NCBI GenBank assembly: GCA_963750935.1
Contig: CAVVSR010000004.1
Coordinates: 124,001-188,000 of the forward strand
Source of the DNA: JACCXG01 sp963750935
GTDB taxonomy: Bacteria; Acidobacteriota; Vicinamibacteria; Vicinamibacterales; 2-12-FULL-66-21
Length of the DNA stretch: 64,000 bases
Direction: 5' to 3'
Shown here: piece by piece, positions 9,232 to 19,153 of the stretch
Numbering within the stretch: position 1 is the stretch's first letter
Layout: each line of letters begins with the position of its first letter
Program-made: the position numbers and the translations under genes
The notes under the pieces: model-generated
Database searches by the model: none
Seen by the model: the letters and a program-made list of their open reading frames with translations, nothing else
Told to the model about the DNA's origin: nothing

Positions 9232-9869
9232 AGCTGACAGTTCGTGTGGTGATGATGGGCCTCTGGCTTGCCGCGGGAGTTGCGGCGCCGGTGCAGGCGC
9301 AGGTAGGCAAGTCGATGGGCGTCGTGGACGCGAATACGGCCGCGGAAAAGGATCTGCTGGCGATGCCGCACATGACGCCGGCGATCGTGAAGGGCCTGAT
9401 CGAGAAGCGCCCGTTCGGGAGCATCACCGAGCTCAACGCCTACCTGCTCAGCCAGAAGCTGACGCCGGAGCAGGCGATGGAGTTCTACGGCAAGGCCTTC
9501 GTCCACATCAACCTCAACACCGCGACGCCGGAGGAGATCCTCCTGGTGCCCGGGGCCGGCAAGCGGATGGTCCGCGAATTCGACGAGTACCGGCCCTGGA
9601 AGACCTACGCGCAGTTCGCCAAGGAAATCGGCAAGTACGTCGGGGCCGACGGCGCCGCCCGGCTCGCGCAGTACACGTTCATTCCGGTGCGGCTCAACAC
9701 CGGGACCGACGAGGACTTCATGACCATCCCGGGCGTCGGCAAGCGCATGGTCAACGAGTTCAAGGAGTACCGGCCGTGGAAGACGCGGGAGCAGTTCGTG
9801 AAGGAGATCGGCAAGTACGTGGACGCCAAGGAAGTGCAGCGGCTCTGGCGCTACGTCGTCATCGACTGA
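9228..9869 (+). CDS. Exported protein with three tandem ComEA-like helix-hairpin-helix modules
   Basis: 213 residues, signal peptide MKLTVRVVMMGLWLAAGVAAPVQAQ, then three modules of about 60 residues. Modules two and three are near copies: NLNTATPEEILLVPGAGKRMV / LNTGTDEDFMTIPGVGKRMV, followed by EFDEYRPWKT..QFAKEIGKYV / EFKEYRPWKT..QFVKEIGKYV. Module one (VDANTAAEKDLLAMPHMTPAIVKGLIEKRPFGSITELNAYL) is diverged. ComEA-type modules bind DNA in the periplasm during uptake, but no comEC, pilus or comF genes are here and the neighbours are cytochromes. The EYRPWKT signature is not one I associate with competence proteins. Start supported by the ATGA overlap with the preceding gene. Confidence 0.85.
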   Translation: MKLTVRVVMMGLWLAAGVAAPVQAQVGKSMGVVDANTAAEKDLLAMPHMTPAIVKGLIEKRPFGSITELNAYLLSQKLTPEQAMEFYGKAFVHINLNTATPEEILLVPGAGKRMVREFDEYRPWKTYAQFAKEIGKYVGADGAARLAQYTFIPVRLNTGTDEDFMTIPGVGKRMVNEFKEYRPWKTREQFVKEIGKYVDAKEVQRLWRYVVID

Positions 9870-9878
9870 CGAAGCTCG

Positions 9879-10985
9879 ATGCGCGCGCGGGTAGTGGCAG
9901 TTCTGGTCCTTACCAGTTTCATCACTGCCTCCGCCGCGACGGCCGCGCAAACTGCGACTGAATCGCAACTGGACGGCGCGGGCCTCTATCGTACGGCCTG
10001 CGCGCCTGTCACGGCCCGACGGGAAGGGCGCACCGCCCAGACCGTCGGGTTCGATATCCCTCTCCCGACTTCACCGACTGCCGCTTCTCGTCGACCCGAA
10101 GCCGACGCCGACTGGATGGCGATCGTGCACCAGGGCGGAAAGGTGCGCGCGTTCGATCGGATGATGCCGGCGTTCGGCGACGCGCTCTCCGCGCGAGCAG
10201 ATCGCGCTCGTGGTCGGGCACTTCGCATCGTTCTGCGCCGACACGGGCTGGCCGCGCGGCGAGCTCAACCTGCCGCGGGCGCTCGTGACCGAGAAGGCGT
10301 TCCCCGAGAACGAGGCAGTGCTCACCACGGGCATCACGCCGAAAGGGCCGGCGGCGCGTCGAGCAACGAGTTCCTGTACGAGCACCGTCTTGGCAAGCGC
10401 GGCCAGGTACGAGGTCGTCGTGCCGTTCGAGATGCAGGAGGCCGACGGCGGCCAGTGGCGCCGCGGCATCGGCGACATCGCCGTCGCGTACAAGCACGTG
10501 CTGTTGCATCAGCCTGCGAGCGCGGAGCGATCCTGAGCGCCGGCGGCGAGCTGATCCTGCCCACCGGCAACGAGGATGAGGGCCTCGGCGGCGAGCCGAC
10601 GGTGCTCGAGCCGTTCGTCACGTTCGGACGGATCCTGCCGCGCGACGGCTTCCTCCAGCTGCACGCCGGTGTCGAGGTGCCGGTAGGAGACGAGGACGCG
10701 GCCACACGAAACGTTCTGGCGGGCCGCGGTCGGCCGGACGCTGGAACGAGCGCACGCTGGTTTCGATCGTGGTCGCCGATGGTCGAAGCCCTTGGCGCTC
10801 GCGAGATGACGAGCGGCGAACCGGCGCTCTGGGATGTGGTCCCGCAGATGCAGGTCAGCCTGAGCAGGCGGCAGCATGTGCTGCTGAACGCCGGCGTCAA
10901 GATTCCGGTGAATCGGCGCCGCGATCGCGGCAGCACCCTGATGGTCTACCTGCTATGGGACTGGTTCGACGGGGGATTCTTCTAG
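9879..10985 (+). CDS. Cytochrome c domain fused to a C-terminal beta-barrel-like region, frame broken
   Basis: Signal peptide (MRARVVAVLVLTSFITASAATAAQ), then a monoheme cytochrome c domain: the heme motif at 9999-10012 reads TGCGCGCCTGTCAC, one base short of C-A-A-C-H, and is followed in the shifted frame by GPDGKGAPP. Then TVGFDIPLPDFTDCRFS, MMPAFGDALS, and the second half (SNEFLYEHRLGKRGQ, GIGDIAVAYKHVLLH, GGELILPTGNEDEGLG, HAGVEVPVG, QMQVSLSRRQHVLLNAGVKIPVN, LLWDWFDGGFF), which has the alternating pattern and aromatic C-terminus of an outer-membrane barrel. At least five frame changes, all rejoining conserved sequence. It precedes a multiheme cytochrome gene by two bases; together they could move electrons across the outer membrane (inference). 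Confidence 0.75.
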   Translation: MRARVVAVLVLTSFITASAATAAQTATESQLDGAGLYRTACAPVTARREGRTAQTVGFDIPLPTSPTAASRRPEADADWMAIVHQGGKVRAFDRMMPAFGDALSARADRARGRALRIVLRRHGLAARRAQPAAGARDREGVPRERGSAHHGHHAERAGGASSNEFLYEHRLGKRGQVRGRRAVRDAGGRRRPVAPRHRRHRRRVQARAVASACERGAILSAGGELILPTGNEDEGLGGEPTVLEPFVTFGRILPRDGFLQLHAGVEVPVGDEDAATRNVLAGRGRPDAGTSARWFRSWSPMVEALGAREMTSGEPALWDVVPQMQVSLSRRQHVLLNAGVKIPVNRRRDRGSTLMVYLLWDWFDGGFF

Positions 10986-10987
10986 GG

Positions 10988-12696
10988 ATGGTGATGACGG
11001 CGCACGACCGCCGCGTCCGCTGATCTCGGTGCTGGCGGTGGCGTGGATTGCCGCTCTGACGGCGATCGTGCGAACTGGAACGCAACAGCCACAGCAGCAC
11101 AGGCAGGCACACTCGAAGGCGACTTTCGAAACGTCGGACACCTGCGTCGCGTGCCACGACGGACTGACGAGCGCATCAGGGGAGGCCGGTCTCGTTCGGC
11201 GCCGACGTGGCGCGCGATCGATGATGGCCAACTCGTCACGCGATCCGTACTGGCAGGCCGCGGTGCGTCGCGAAACCATGGATCATCCGACGGCGGCGCG
11301 GAGATCGAGGACGAGTGCGCGATCTGCCACATGCCGATGGCGCACGGCCGGCGCGCGCGCGAAGGGCGGCGCGGGCGCGTGTTCGACCACCTGCCGATCG
11401 GCAGCCGCACGCGACTGCCGAGCGATCGCCTGGCGCACGACGGCGTGTCCTGCACGGTCGTGTCACCAGATCTCGCCACGGCAGCCTGGGTACGCCGCGA
11501 GAGCTTTAACGGCGGCTTCGTGCTCGACGTCTCGGGCCCGGGCCAGGCGCCGCCCGTGTTCGGGCCTTTCCGGATCGACGCCGGGCGCACGACGCGTGAT
11601 GCGATCGGCGACGGGGTTCACGCCGAGCGAAGGCATGCACATCCGACAGTCGGAGCTGTGCGCGACCTGTCACACGCTGTACACGACGCCGCTCGGCCGC
11701 GCGGGAGAGGCGCTCGGCCGGTTCCCGGAGCAGGTCCCGTATCTCGAATGGCGCCACAGCGCGTATCCCGCGGAACGGCCAGTCGTGCCAGACGTGCCAC
11801 ATGCCGATCGTCCGCGGCGAGACTCGCGATCTCCGACGGTGCTGGGCGACCGCCCGGCAGGGCGTCGCGCGCCACGTATTCCGCGGCGGCAACTGCCTTC
11901 ATGCTGCGGATGCTGTCGACCTACCGCTCCGAGCTTGGCGTCGACGCGCCTCGCCCGGAGAGCTGACCTCGTCGATCGACGGGCACCCGTCAGCAGCTGC
12001 AGCGCGACACGGCTTCGATCGCCATCGCACGCGCGTCCGCGGCCGGCGAACGTCTGGACGTCGACGTCGATGTCGTCAACCGGACCGGCCACAAGCTGCC
12101 GAGCGGATACCCGTCGCGCCGTGCCTGGATCGCAGCTCATCGTCCGCGACGGCGCCGGTCGCGACGATCTTCCATTCAGGGGCCAGGTCCGCGTCGGGCG
12201 CGATCGCCGGCAACGATCACGACGCGGACCCGAACCGCTACGAGCCGCATCACACCGAGATCAGTCAGCGGCGACCAGGTGCAGATCTTCGAATCGATCA
12301 TGGTGCGACGCCAGCGGGGCGCCGACCACCGGCCTTCTGCGCGGCGTTCGCTATGCGAAGGACAACCGGCTGCTGCCGCGCGGGTTCGACAAGTCGACGG
12401 CCGGCGGAGACATCGCGCCGTACGGCCACGCCGCTGGCGACGCGGACTTCGTCGGGGGCAGCGACCGGGTTCGCTATGTCATCGCGCTCGGGACCGCACC
12501 GGGCCCGTTCTCGATCGAGGCCGCGCTGCACTTCCAGCCGATCGGGTTCCGCTGGGCACAGAACCTCAAGGGGTACGAGGCCGTGGAAACCCGTCGCTTC
12601 GTCGGCTACTACGACGCGATGGCGGACGACTCGAGCGAGGCGCTCGCGCGGGCAGTGACAGTGGCGCGGACGGAAAAGTCAGAAGTCAGAAGTTAA
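10988..12696 (+). CDS. Exported multiheme cytochrome c (five CxxCH sites), frame broken
   Basis: Begins ATG 10988 (MVMTAHDRRVR), with a signal-anchor segment ISVLAVAWIAALTAIVRTG in the adjoining frame. Heme sites: 11143-11157 (CVACH), 11316-11330 (CAICH), 11451-11465 (CTVCH, one extra base inside the motif), 11659-11673 (CATCH), 11786-11800 (CQTCH). Further family segments: MMANSSRDPYWQAAVRRE, FGPFRIDAGR, HKLPSGYPSRRAW, KDNRLLPRGFDKSTA and FRWAQNLKGYEA. The C-terminal half is a beta-sandwich-like region without hemes. At least six indels. The last residues and stop (EKSEVRS) are encoded by a heptamer repeat block. Likely electron carrier at the periplasm or cell surface; partner is the preceding cytochrome/barrel protein. 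Confidence 0.8.
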
Positions 12697-12706
12697 AAGT
12701 AAAAAG
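12674..12706. repeat. Heptamer repeat block, AAGTCAG family, at a gene end
   Basis: Units of 7 bases (AAGTCAG, AAGTCAG, AAGTTAA, AAGTAAA) in one orientation, overlapping the last codons and stop of the multiheme cytochrome gene and abutting a terminator hairpin. AT-rich. Confidence 0.85.
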
Positions 12707-12707
12707 C

Positions 12708-12736
12708 GCACCCGGCCAGGAATCCCGGCCGGGTGC
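12708..12736 (-). terminator. Terminator between convergent genes
   Basis: Perfect 10-bp stem (GCACCCGGCC / GGCCGGGTGC) with a 9-base loop, 10 bases past the stop of the minus-strand TonB-type receptor. On the minus strand it is followed by CGCTTTTTACTTTT, a good U-tract donated by the adjacent repeat block. It may also serve the plus-strand gene. Confidence 0.8.
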
Positions 12737-12745
12737 AACGCCCGA

Positions 12746-15700
12746 TCAGAACACGTAGCGCACGGCGACCCAGACGCGGCGGTTGCCGCCGTCGGTCGCC
12801 CACTGGTTGAGGAAGTTGGCCGAGTTGACGCGGCCGTCGGGAATGCCGAAGTTGCGCGTGTTGGTGGCGTTGAACATCTCGATGCGGAGCTGGATGTTCT
12901 GGCCGTTGGCGAACCGCGTGTTCTTGGTGAGCGCCGAGATCGATGTTGCCGATGCCGTCGGCGCGAAGCAGGTTGCGGGGCGCGTTGCCGACGCGCTCGC
13001 CGGCGCAGGTCGCGCTCGGGAAGCCGCACAGCGTCCGGAACAGACTGGCGCCGCCCGCCCCGATCAGCTCCTGGACCGTCATGCCCGACGAGATCCATGG
13101 TCCGTGTTCATCATCGGCCGGATCGAGTTGCCGACCAGACCGTCGATGCCGGCGAGCGCGCCGGTCGGATCGGAGCCGTTCAGCGGCGTGAACGGCGCGC
13201 CGCTCTGCAGCGTGAAGAACGACCCGAACTGCCAGCCGCCGACAATCTTGCCGAGCACGCCCTGCTGATCGCGCATGATCGGCAGCTCCCACACGAAATT
13301 GCCGGTGATGCGATGCGGCCGGTCGTACGACGAGCGGCCCTTCTCCGCCGCGAGGTCGTACGAATCCTGCGGCACCGCGACCTCCCCGCTCGACGGGTTG
13401 AAGATCTCGGACGCGGTGTCGAGGAATTGGCTCCACGTGTAATGGAGGCCGGCGCTGAGGCCGCCGCTCAGGCGCTTCTCGAGGCCAGTCTGCAGCGAGT
13501 TGTACCAGGACTCGGCGGTATTGGTGCGGAGGCGAATCACGCCGCGCGACGGGTCCTCCCGCGGGCCGCTCGACCCGCCGAACGGCAGCCGCGGATTGCC
13601 ATCGAGCGTCTGGAACAGATCCTTGCCGAACGTGCCGACGTAGCCCACGCGCAGCGCCAGGTCGGCGCCGAGCTGCCGCTGCACTTCGACGCTGAACTGA
13701 TCCGCCATCGGCGATCGGAAGTCCTCCGACACCACGGTCCTGGGTCAGCTGGTTCGGATCGGTGCCGGCCGGCACGCCCGCCGGCGTGTTCTGCAGCACA
13801 TTGAACGCGTCGGCCAGGTTGCTGCGATTGATCGCCGCCACGTACGGGAACGAGCTGACGATGTTCAGCGCGATGTTCAGGAAGGCGTAGTCGTGGGTGC
13901 GCGCGTAGCCGCCGCGCAGGACGAACTTGTCACCGCCGGTCAGCTTGCCGACCAGGCCGCTGGCGTCGGTTTGCGGCGACCAGTTGAAGCTCACGCGCGG
14001 CTGGAAGTTGTTCTTGTCGCTCTTCGGCACCGGCGACAGGCTGAACACGGGGTTGTTGCCGTTGGCGCCGAGGATGCGGTCGCTCAGCTCGATCAGGCTC
14101 TGAATGTTGTTGCCGGGCAGCTCGTAGCGCAGCCCCAGGTTCAGGGTCAACGACGGCGCGACGCGCCATTCGTCCTGCACGTAGTAATACTGATCCCACC
14201 AGCGGTAATAGTTCACCTCTTCGCCGCCGGGCAGCGGCTTGTTGATGTTGGCCGCCTCGGCCACGCCGTCCACGAACGTCTGCAGGTTGGCGTAGCGCAG
14301 CAGGCCGCGGATGGTCGGGAAGAAGAAGCTCTTCACATACTGGTGGCGGACGTCTCCGCCGGCCTTGAACGCGTGGGTGCCGCGGATCCACGTCAGGTTG
14401 TTCTGGAACTGATAGGTGTCGTTGTAGCGGAACTGCGGCAGGTTCACCGCCAGGCCGATCGCGGTGCGCGTGGCCCCGGCGTTGAAGCCGGTCATGCCGA
14501 GCGAGGTGATCTCGAGCGACGGGATGTCGAGCGACGACGGGTCCTGCGCGCCGGTATCGGTGCCGAGATGTGACCACGCCACGCGGAACTCGTTCGACAG
14601 GTTCTGCCCCACCACGCTGTTCAGCCAGGTGTTGAGCGAATGCCGGTTCGACACCACCACCGTCGTCAGACCTGGCGGCGTGACCTGCCCGCTCCCGGAG
14701 TTGTCGGGCGTCGTGTTGCCCATGTAGCGCGACACCAGCCGGTGATTCGCCGACAGCTGGTGATCGATGCGCGCCGCTGAACTGGTTGTCGTTGAGCACG
14801 ATCGACGACGAGCCGGTGAGGTCGCCGAGTGGAACCGAGAACGTCTGGCCGCCGATGGTGAAGCTCTCGCTCTTGCCGTTCGCGGTCCCGGCCGGGACGA
14901 AGTTCAGCAGCGCCGCGACCTGCGCGCGCGTGCCCGCAGCGGACTGGAGGACCTGGCGGCCGGCTTCGGTGGGCGCGCCGCTCAGCGTGAAGCCCGATCC
15001 GAGCTGACGATCGGTCCAGCGCTGGTACGACCCGAAGAAGAACGTGCGATCGCGGAAGATCGGCCCGCCGAGCGTGCCGCCCCACTGGTTCTCCTCGCGG
15101 AAGGGGGCTTCGGTGCGACCCGCGCGCTTGTCCAGATTGCTGCGCGAGTTGAACCCCTCGTCGTTGTGGAAGATGAAGCCGGACCCGCGGAACATGTTGG
15201 TCCCGCTCTTGGTGGCGACGTTCACGATCGACCCGGCGGCCCGGCCGAACTCCGCGGCGAACTGGTTCGTGATCAACCGCACTTCCTGGATGATGTCGGT
15301 GTTGTTGATCTGCTGCTGGCGGCCGGTGACGCTCGGATCGTTGCTGTCCTGCCCGTCGATCATGAAGTTGTTGGAGCGGACGCGCATGCCGTTCGAGGAG
15401 AAGTTGGTGCCGGACGCGAACACCGACTGGCCGCTGCCCAGCTGACTGACGCCGGGCGCCGACAGCGCCAGTGCGAAGACATCGCGGCTGTTCATGACCG
15501 GCAGCTCGGCGACGCGCCGGGTGTCGAACCGTACACCCACTTCGGCGTTCGTCGTATTCAGCAGCGGCGCATCGGCACGGACCTCGATGCTCTCCGACAC
15601 CGACGCCGGCTGCAGCAGGACGTCGACGACCGCATCCTGATTGAGCGACAGCGTGATGCCGGAGCGCACGTACTTGGAGAAGCCGTTGAGCTCGACGGTG

Positions 15701-15945
15701 AGCTCGTAGGCTCCCACCGGCATGTTGAGGAAGCGATAGCCGCCGCTGCCCTCCGTGACCAGCGTCCGCGACGTGTTGGTCTCGACGTGCCGGACCGTGA
15801 CGGTCGCGCCCGGAATGACGGCGTCCTGATTGTCCTTGACGACTCCCTGGATGGTCCCCGTGGTCGATTGCGCGCTGACCGGTGCCGCGAGCGCAAGGAT
15901 CGCGAGCAGGCAGGCCAGCCAGGAGCGCCGAAACGCCAGTCTCAT
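12746..15945 (-). CDS. Carboxypeptidase-regulatory/TonB-dependent outer-membrane receptor, frame broken
   Basis: About 1060 residues. Signal peptide (MRLAFRRSWLACLLAILALAAPVSAQ), an N-terminal carboxypeptidase-regulatory-like beta sandwich (GTIQGVVKDNQDAVIPGATV...GGYRFLNMPVGAYELTVE), then a plug (RRVAELPVMNSRDVFALAL; GQDSNDPSVTG; NQFAAEFGRAAGSIVNVATKSG) and a barrel (NQWGGTLGGPIFRDRTFFFGSY; DEWRVAPSLTLNLGLRYE), ending VWVAVRYVF. This is the large acidobacterial receptor type, thought to import oligosaccharides or other large nutrients. Frame breaks near 14775, 13740, 13100 and 12940. AGGAGGT precedes the ATG by four bases. No substrate enzyme is adjacent, so the ligand is unknown. Confidence 0.87.
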
Positions 15946-16265
15946 CTGAACCTCCTATCGGGGTGGCCGGAAATCCGGAGGCCCACAGGCAAACGGCGAG
16001 CCACGTCCCACCGTTCGTCCCATGCCTCAAATGTCTGTGAATACGGCACTTCACTGACGACAGGCACCGCTCGTCCCTGGCCATTTCGATACGCCGGATC
16101 GGCTGAATCAAACACTTGGATGCGGCCGTATAAACGAGTGTGGGCTGCGCGCCGGAGATACGCGGTGCAGGCCTGCACAGAGGCTGGGGGAAGCCCCTGC
16201 CGGGCTGTCGGCCCGGTGCTATCTTTCAGCCTCTGCGAGGGCGGGGGACAGTTCAGGAGCACCAG
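15946..16265. other. Divergent intergenic region, 320 bases
   Basis: Separates the TonB-type receptor (minus) from the RodZ-like gene (plus) and must hold both promoters. The rightward promoter candidate is listed separately. For the leftward gene I see only the strong SD near 15951-15957 and no convincing -35/-10 pair. No coding sequence or RNA recognised. Confidence 0.5.
16217..16225 (+). promoter_or_regulatory. Extended -10 candidate for the RodZ-like gene
   Basis: TGCTATCTT matches the TGnTATAAT extended -10 form with two mismatches in the hexamer. It lies 40 bases upstream of the ATG, and CAGGAG sits 6 bases before the start codon. No clear -35, as expected for an extended -10 promoter. 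Confidence 0.4.
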
Positions 16266-17042
16266 ATGGACATCGGTGCCCAGCTTCGGGAAGCCAGGGA
16301 GTCGCGGGGCCTGACGATCGCCGCGGTCGCCGCCACCACCCGTGTGCCTGTCCGAATGCTCGAGGCCATCGAGCACAACGAACGCGAAGCTCTCCCGGCC
16401 CGGCCGTATGCGCGCGGGTTCGTCATGGCGTTCGCCCGCGAGGTCGGACTCGATCCGAACCAGATCGTCCGCGACTACTTCCCGCAGTTCGAGGAACCAC
16501 CCGCCGCAGTCGAGGCCCCGCCACAGGAGCCGCCGCAGTCGCACTTTCGCAGGCGCCTCTGGGTACCGGGGTTCGGCGTCCTCGCACTCGCCATCGCGCT
16601 CGGCGCGTTCGCCATGCGCCGCGGCGAGTCACCGCCCCAACCCATGTCCGACGCGGTCGGCACGTCAGGAACAGCCGTGGTGACGCCCCCTCTGCCACCA
16701 CCACCCCCTCGCACCGCCCGGAACGACACGCCTGTCGCCGCCGTCCGCGACGACGCGTCGCGACCCGCACCCGCGATGCCGGCGTCGGGCATGGTCGTCA
16801 CGATCCAGACGAGAACGCGGTCGTGGATCGCGGCGACGGCCGACGGCAAGCGGCAGCTCTACGAGGTCGTGCCAGCCGGCACGACGACCACGATCCGCGG
16901 CTCGCACGAGATCGTGCTCCGCGTCGGCGATGCCGGCGGCGTCTCCTGGTCGGTCGACGGACGCGAGCCGGTGGTGATGGGTCGCGCCGGCGAAGTCCGG
17001 GGGGTCAGAATCACGCCGGCCGGCGCCGCGACACTCCGGTAG
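16266..17042 (+). CDS. RodZ-like helix-turn-helix protein with DUF4115-type C-terminus
   Basis: 258 residues: cytoplasmic Xre-like HTH (MDIGAQLREARESRGLTIAAVAATTRV...LEAIEHNEREALPARPYARGFVMAFAREVGLD), a membrane helix (LWVPGFGVLALAIALGAFAM, about residues 99-118), a Pro-rich linker, and an extracytoplasmic domain (VVTIQTRTRSWIAATADGKRQLYEVVPAGTTTTI) of the DUF4115 kind found in RodZ. RodZ anchors MreB to the elongation machinery. No mreBCD is visible here, so it could be an orphan paralogue. Start at 16266 rather than the upstream in-frame 16140 because of the SD and the HTH boundary. Confidence 0.82.
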   Translation: MDIGAQLREARESRGLTIAAVAATTRVPVRMLEAIEHNEREALPARPYARGFVMAFAREVGLDPNQIVRDYFPQFEEPPAAVEAPPQEPPQSHFRRRLWVPGFGVLALAIALGAFAMRRGESPPQPMSDAVGTSGTAVVTPPLPPPPPRTARNDTPVAAVRDDASRPAPAMPASGMVVTIQTRTRSWIAATADGKRQLYEVVPAGTTTTIRGSHEIVLRVGDAGGVSWSVDGREPVVMGRAGEVRGVRITPAGAATLR

Positions 17043-17124
17043 CGTCCCACCGTTGGTCCCTTTGGCCACGCCCTGGCGGGCTGTATCATTTCGCAGCGTC
17101 CCGAGAGCTCACAAAGAGGTGCCT

Positions 17125-19101
17125 ATGTATTCGTTCCGTGTCATGACGTTCGTCGTCATGGCGTCGATCGCCTTCGGCACGGCGGTGACGGCCAGGCAGA
17201 ACAAGACCATGCCCGCTGGCGACAACCTCGTCATCGACGGCGTGCCGCCGATCCCGGTGTCGCTGGCCGATGAGGTGCGCCGGTACACCGAGTCGCGGCC
17301 GGCGAACCTGGCCGACTGGCACCCGGTCAACCGCGAGATGCTGATCTCGACCCGCTTCGGCAACACGCCGCAGATTCATCACGTCAAGCAGCCGGGCGGC
17401 GCGCGCACGCAGATCACCTTCTTCACCGAGCCGATCGGTAACGCCAGCTACGAGCCCAAAGCCGGCCGCTATTTCATCTTCGGCAAGGACGTCGGCGGCA
17501 ACGAGTTCGTGCAGCTGTTCCGCTATGACCTGGCCGACGGCCGGGTGACGCTGCTGACCGACGGCGGCCGCTCGCAGAACGGCGGCGTGAACTGGACCAC
17601 CAAGGGCGATCGCATGACCTACGGGTCGACGCGGCGCAACGGCGCCGACCGCGACATCTACGTGATGAACCCGCTCGAGCCCAAATCCGACAAGCTGCTG
17701 CTGCAGGTCACGGGCGGCGGCTGGGCGGCGCTGGACTGGTCGCCCGACGACAACAAGCTGGCGGTGATCGAATTCGCCTCGGTGAGCAAGAGCACCCTGT
17801 GGATCGTCGACGCGGCGAGCGGGCAGAAGACGGCGCTGACCAACCCGCAGGAGACGGTGGCGTACGGCGGCGCGGAGTTCTCGAGCGATGGCCGCGGCGT
17901 GTATGTGAGCACGGACAAGGACAGCGAGTTCCAGCGTCTCGCCTACATCGATCTCGCGACCAAGGCGCTGACGCCGCTGACCACCGACCTGAAGTGGGAC
18001 GTCGAGTCGTTCGACCTGTCGCCCGACGGCAAGACGATCGCGTTCTCCACCAACGAAGCCGGAGTCTCGAAGCTCTATCTGTTCGACACGGCGTCGCGCC
18101 GGAGCAAGCCGGTGACCGGCGCGCCCCAGGGGGTGATGGGCGCACTGGGCTGGCACAACAACAGCCGCGACCTTGGATTCTCGATGGGCAGCGCGCGATC
18201 GACGTCGGATGTCTACTCCGTCGACGCGACCAGCGGCACGGTGTCGCGCTGGACCGAGAGCGAGCTCGGCGGGCTGGTGGCGGCCGACCTGTCCGAGCCG
18301 GAGCTGATCCGGTGGAAGAGCTTCGACGGCCTCGAGATGAGCGGCTTCTACTACAAGGCGCCGGCGCGCTTCACCGGCAAGCGTCCGGTGATGATCAACA
18401 TCCACGGCGGCCCCGAGGGGCAGTCACGGCCGATTTTCCTCGGACGGAGCAACTACTATCTCAACGAGCTCGGCGTCTCGATCATCTATCCCAACGTCCG
18501 CGGATCGACCGGCTACGGCAAGACGTTCGTCACGCTCGACAACGGCGTGAAGCGTGAGGACTCGGTCAAGGACATCGGCTCGCTGCTCGACTGGATCGGC
18601 ACGCGGCCCGAGCTCGACGCCGGCAAGGTCATGGTGATGGGCGGGAGCTACGGCGGCTACATGACGCTCGCGGTGTCCACGCACTACAGCAGCCGGATCC
18701 GCGCCGCGCTCGACATCGTCGGCATCTCGAACTTCAGCACGTTCCTCAAGAACACCGAGAGCTACCGCCGCGACCTGCGGCGCGTCGAGTACGGCGACGA
18801 GCGCGATCCGAAGATTGCCGCCTTCTTCGAGAAGATCGCGCCGCTCAACAACGCGCAGAAGATCACCAACCCGCTGTTCGTCGTGCAAGGCGGTAACGAT
18901 CCACGGGTGCCGCTGAGCGAAGCCGATCAGATGGTGGAGCGGGTGAAGCAGAACGGCAAGCCGGTCTGGTACCTGATGGCGAAGGACGAGGGGCACGGGT
19001 TCGCGAAGAAGCAGAACGCCGACTATCTGTTCTACGCCACGGTCATGTTCGTGAAGCAGTACCTGATCGACGCTCCGGCGGGCACGACGTCGTCCCAGTA
19101 A
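17125..19101 (+). CDS. Exported S9 family peptidase (acylaminoacyl/prolyl oligopeptidase type)
   Basis: 658 residues with signal peptide MYSFRVMTFVVMASIAFGTAVTARQ. The first about 400 residues form a WD40-like propeller (GGVNWTTKGDRMTYGSTRRNG; WAALDWSPDDNKLAVIEF; FDLSPDGKTIAFSTNEAG). The alpha/beta hydrolase domain has the nucleophile Ser in GGSYGGYM (about residue 508), Asp in GGNDPRVP (about 592) and His in DEGHGF (about 624), so the triad is complete. Cleaves short peptides in the periplasm. The open frame extends upstream to 17053, but the signal peptide fixes the start. One of three exported S9 enzymes in the window. Confidence 0.92.
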   Translation: MYSFRVMTFVVMASIAFGTAVTARQNKTMPAGDNLVIDGVPPIPVSLADEVRRYTESRPANLADWHPVNREMLISTRFGNTPQIHHVKQPGGARTQITFFTEPIGNASYEPKAGRYFIFGKDVGGNEFVQLFRYDLADGRVTLLTDGGRSQNGGVNWTTKGDRMTYGSTRRNGADRDIYVMNPLEPKSDKLLLQVTGGGWAALDWSPDDNKLAVIEFASVSKSTLWIVDAASGQKTALTNPQETVAYGGAEFSSDGRGVYVSTDKDSEFQRLAYIDLATKALTPLTTDLKWDVESFDLSPDGKTIAFSTNEAGVSKLYLFDTASRRSKPVTGAPQGVMGALGWHNNSRDLGFSMGSARSTSDVYSVDATSGTVSRWTESELGGLVAADLSEPELIRWKSFDGLEMSGFYYKAPARFTGKRPVMINIHGGPEGQSRPIFLGRSNYYLNELGVSIIYPNVRGSTGYGKTFVTLDNGVKREDSVKDIGSLLDWIGTRPELDAGKVMVMGGSYGGYMTLAVSTHYSSRIRAALDIVGISNFSTFLKNTESYRRDLRRVEYGDERDPKIAAFFEKIAPLNNAQKITNPLFVVQGGNDPRVPLSEADQMVERVKQNGKPVWYLMAKDEGHGFAKKQNADYLFYATVMFVKQYLIDAPAGTTSSQ

Positions 19102-19106
19102 CCTGC

Positions 19107-19151
19107 GGAAGTCAGAACAGAAGTCAGAAGTCAAAAGGGAAAAGTCAAAAC
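19107..19151. repeat. Heptamer repeat block, AAGTCAG family, between convergent genes
   Basis: GGAAGTCAGAAC AGAAGTCAGAAGTCAAAAGGG AAAAGTCAAAAC: at least four 7-base-spaced copies of AAGTCAG/AAGTCAA on the top strand, filling the gap between the S9 peptidase stop and the ADOP permease stop. Confidence 0.85.
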
Positions 19152-19153
19152 GT

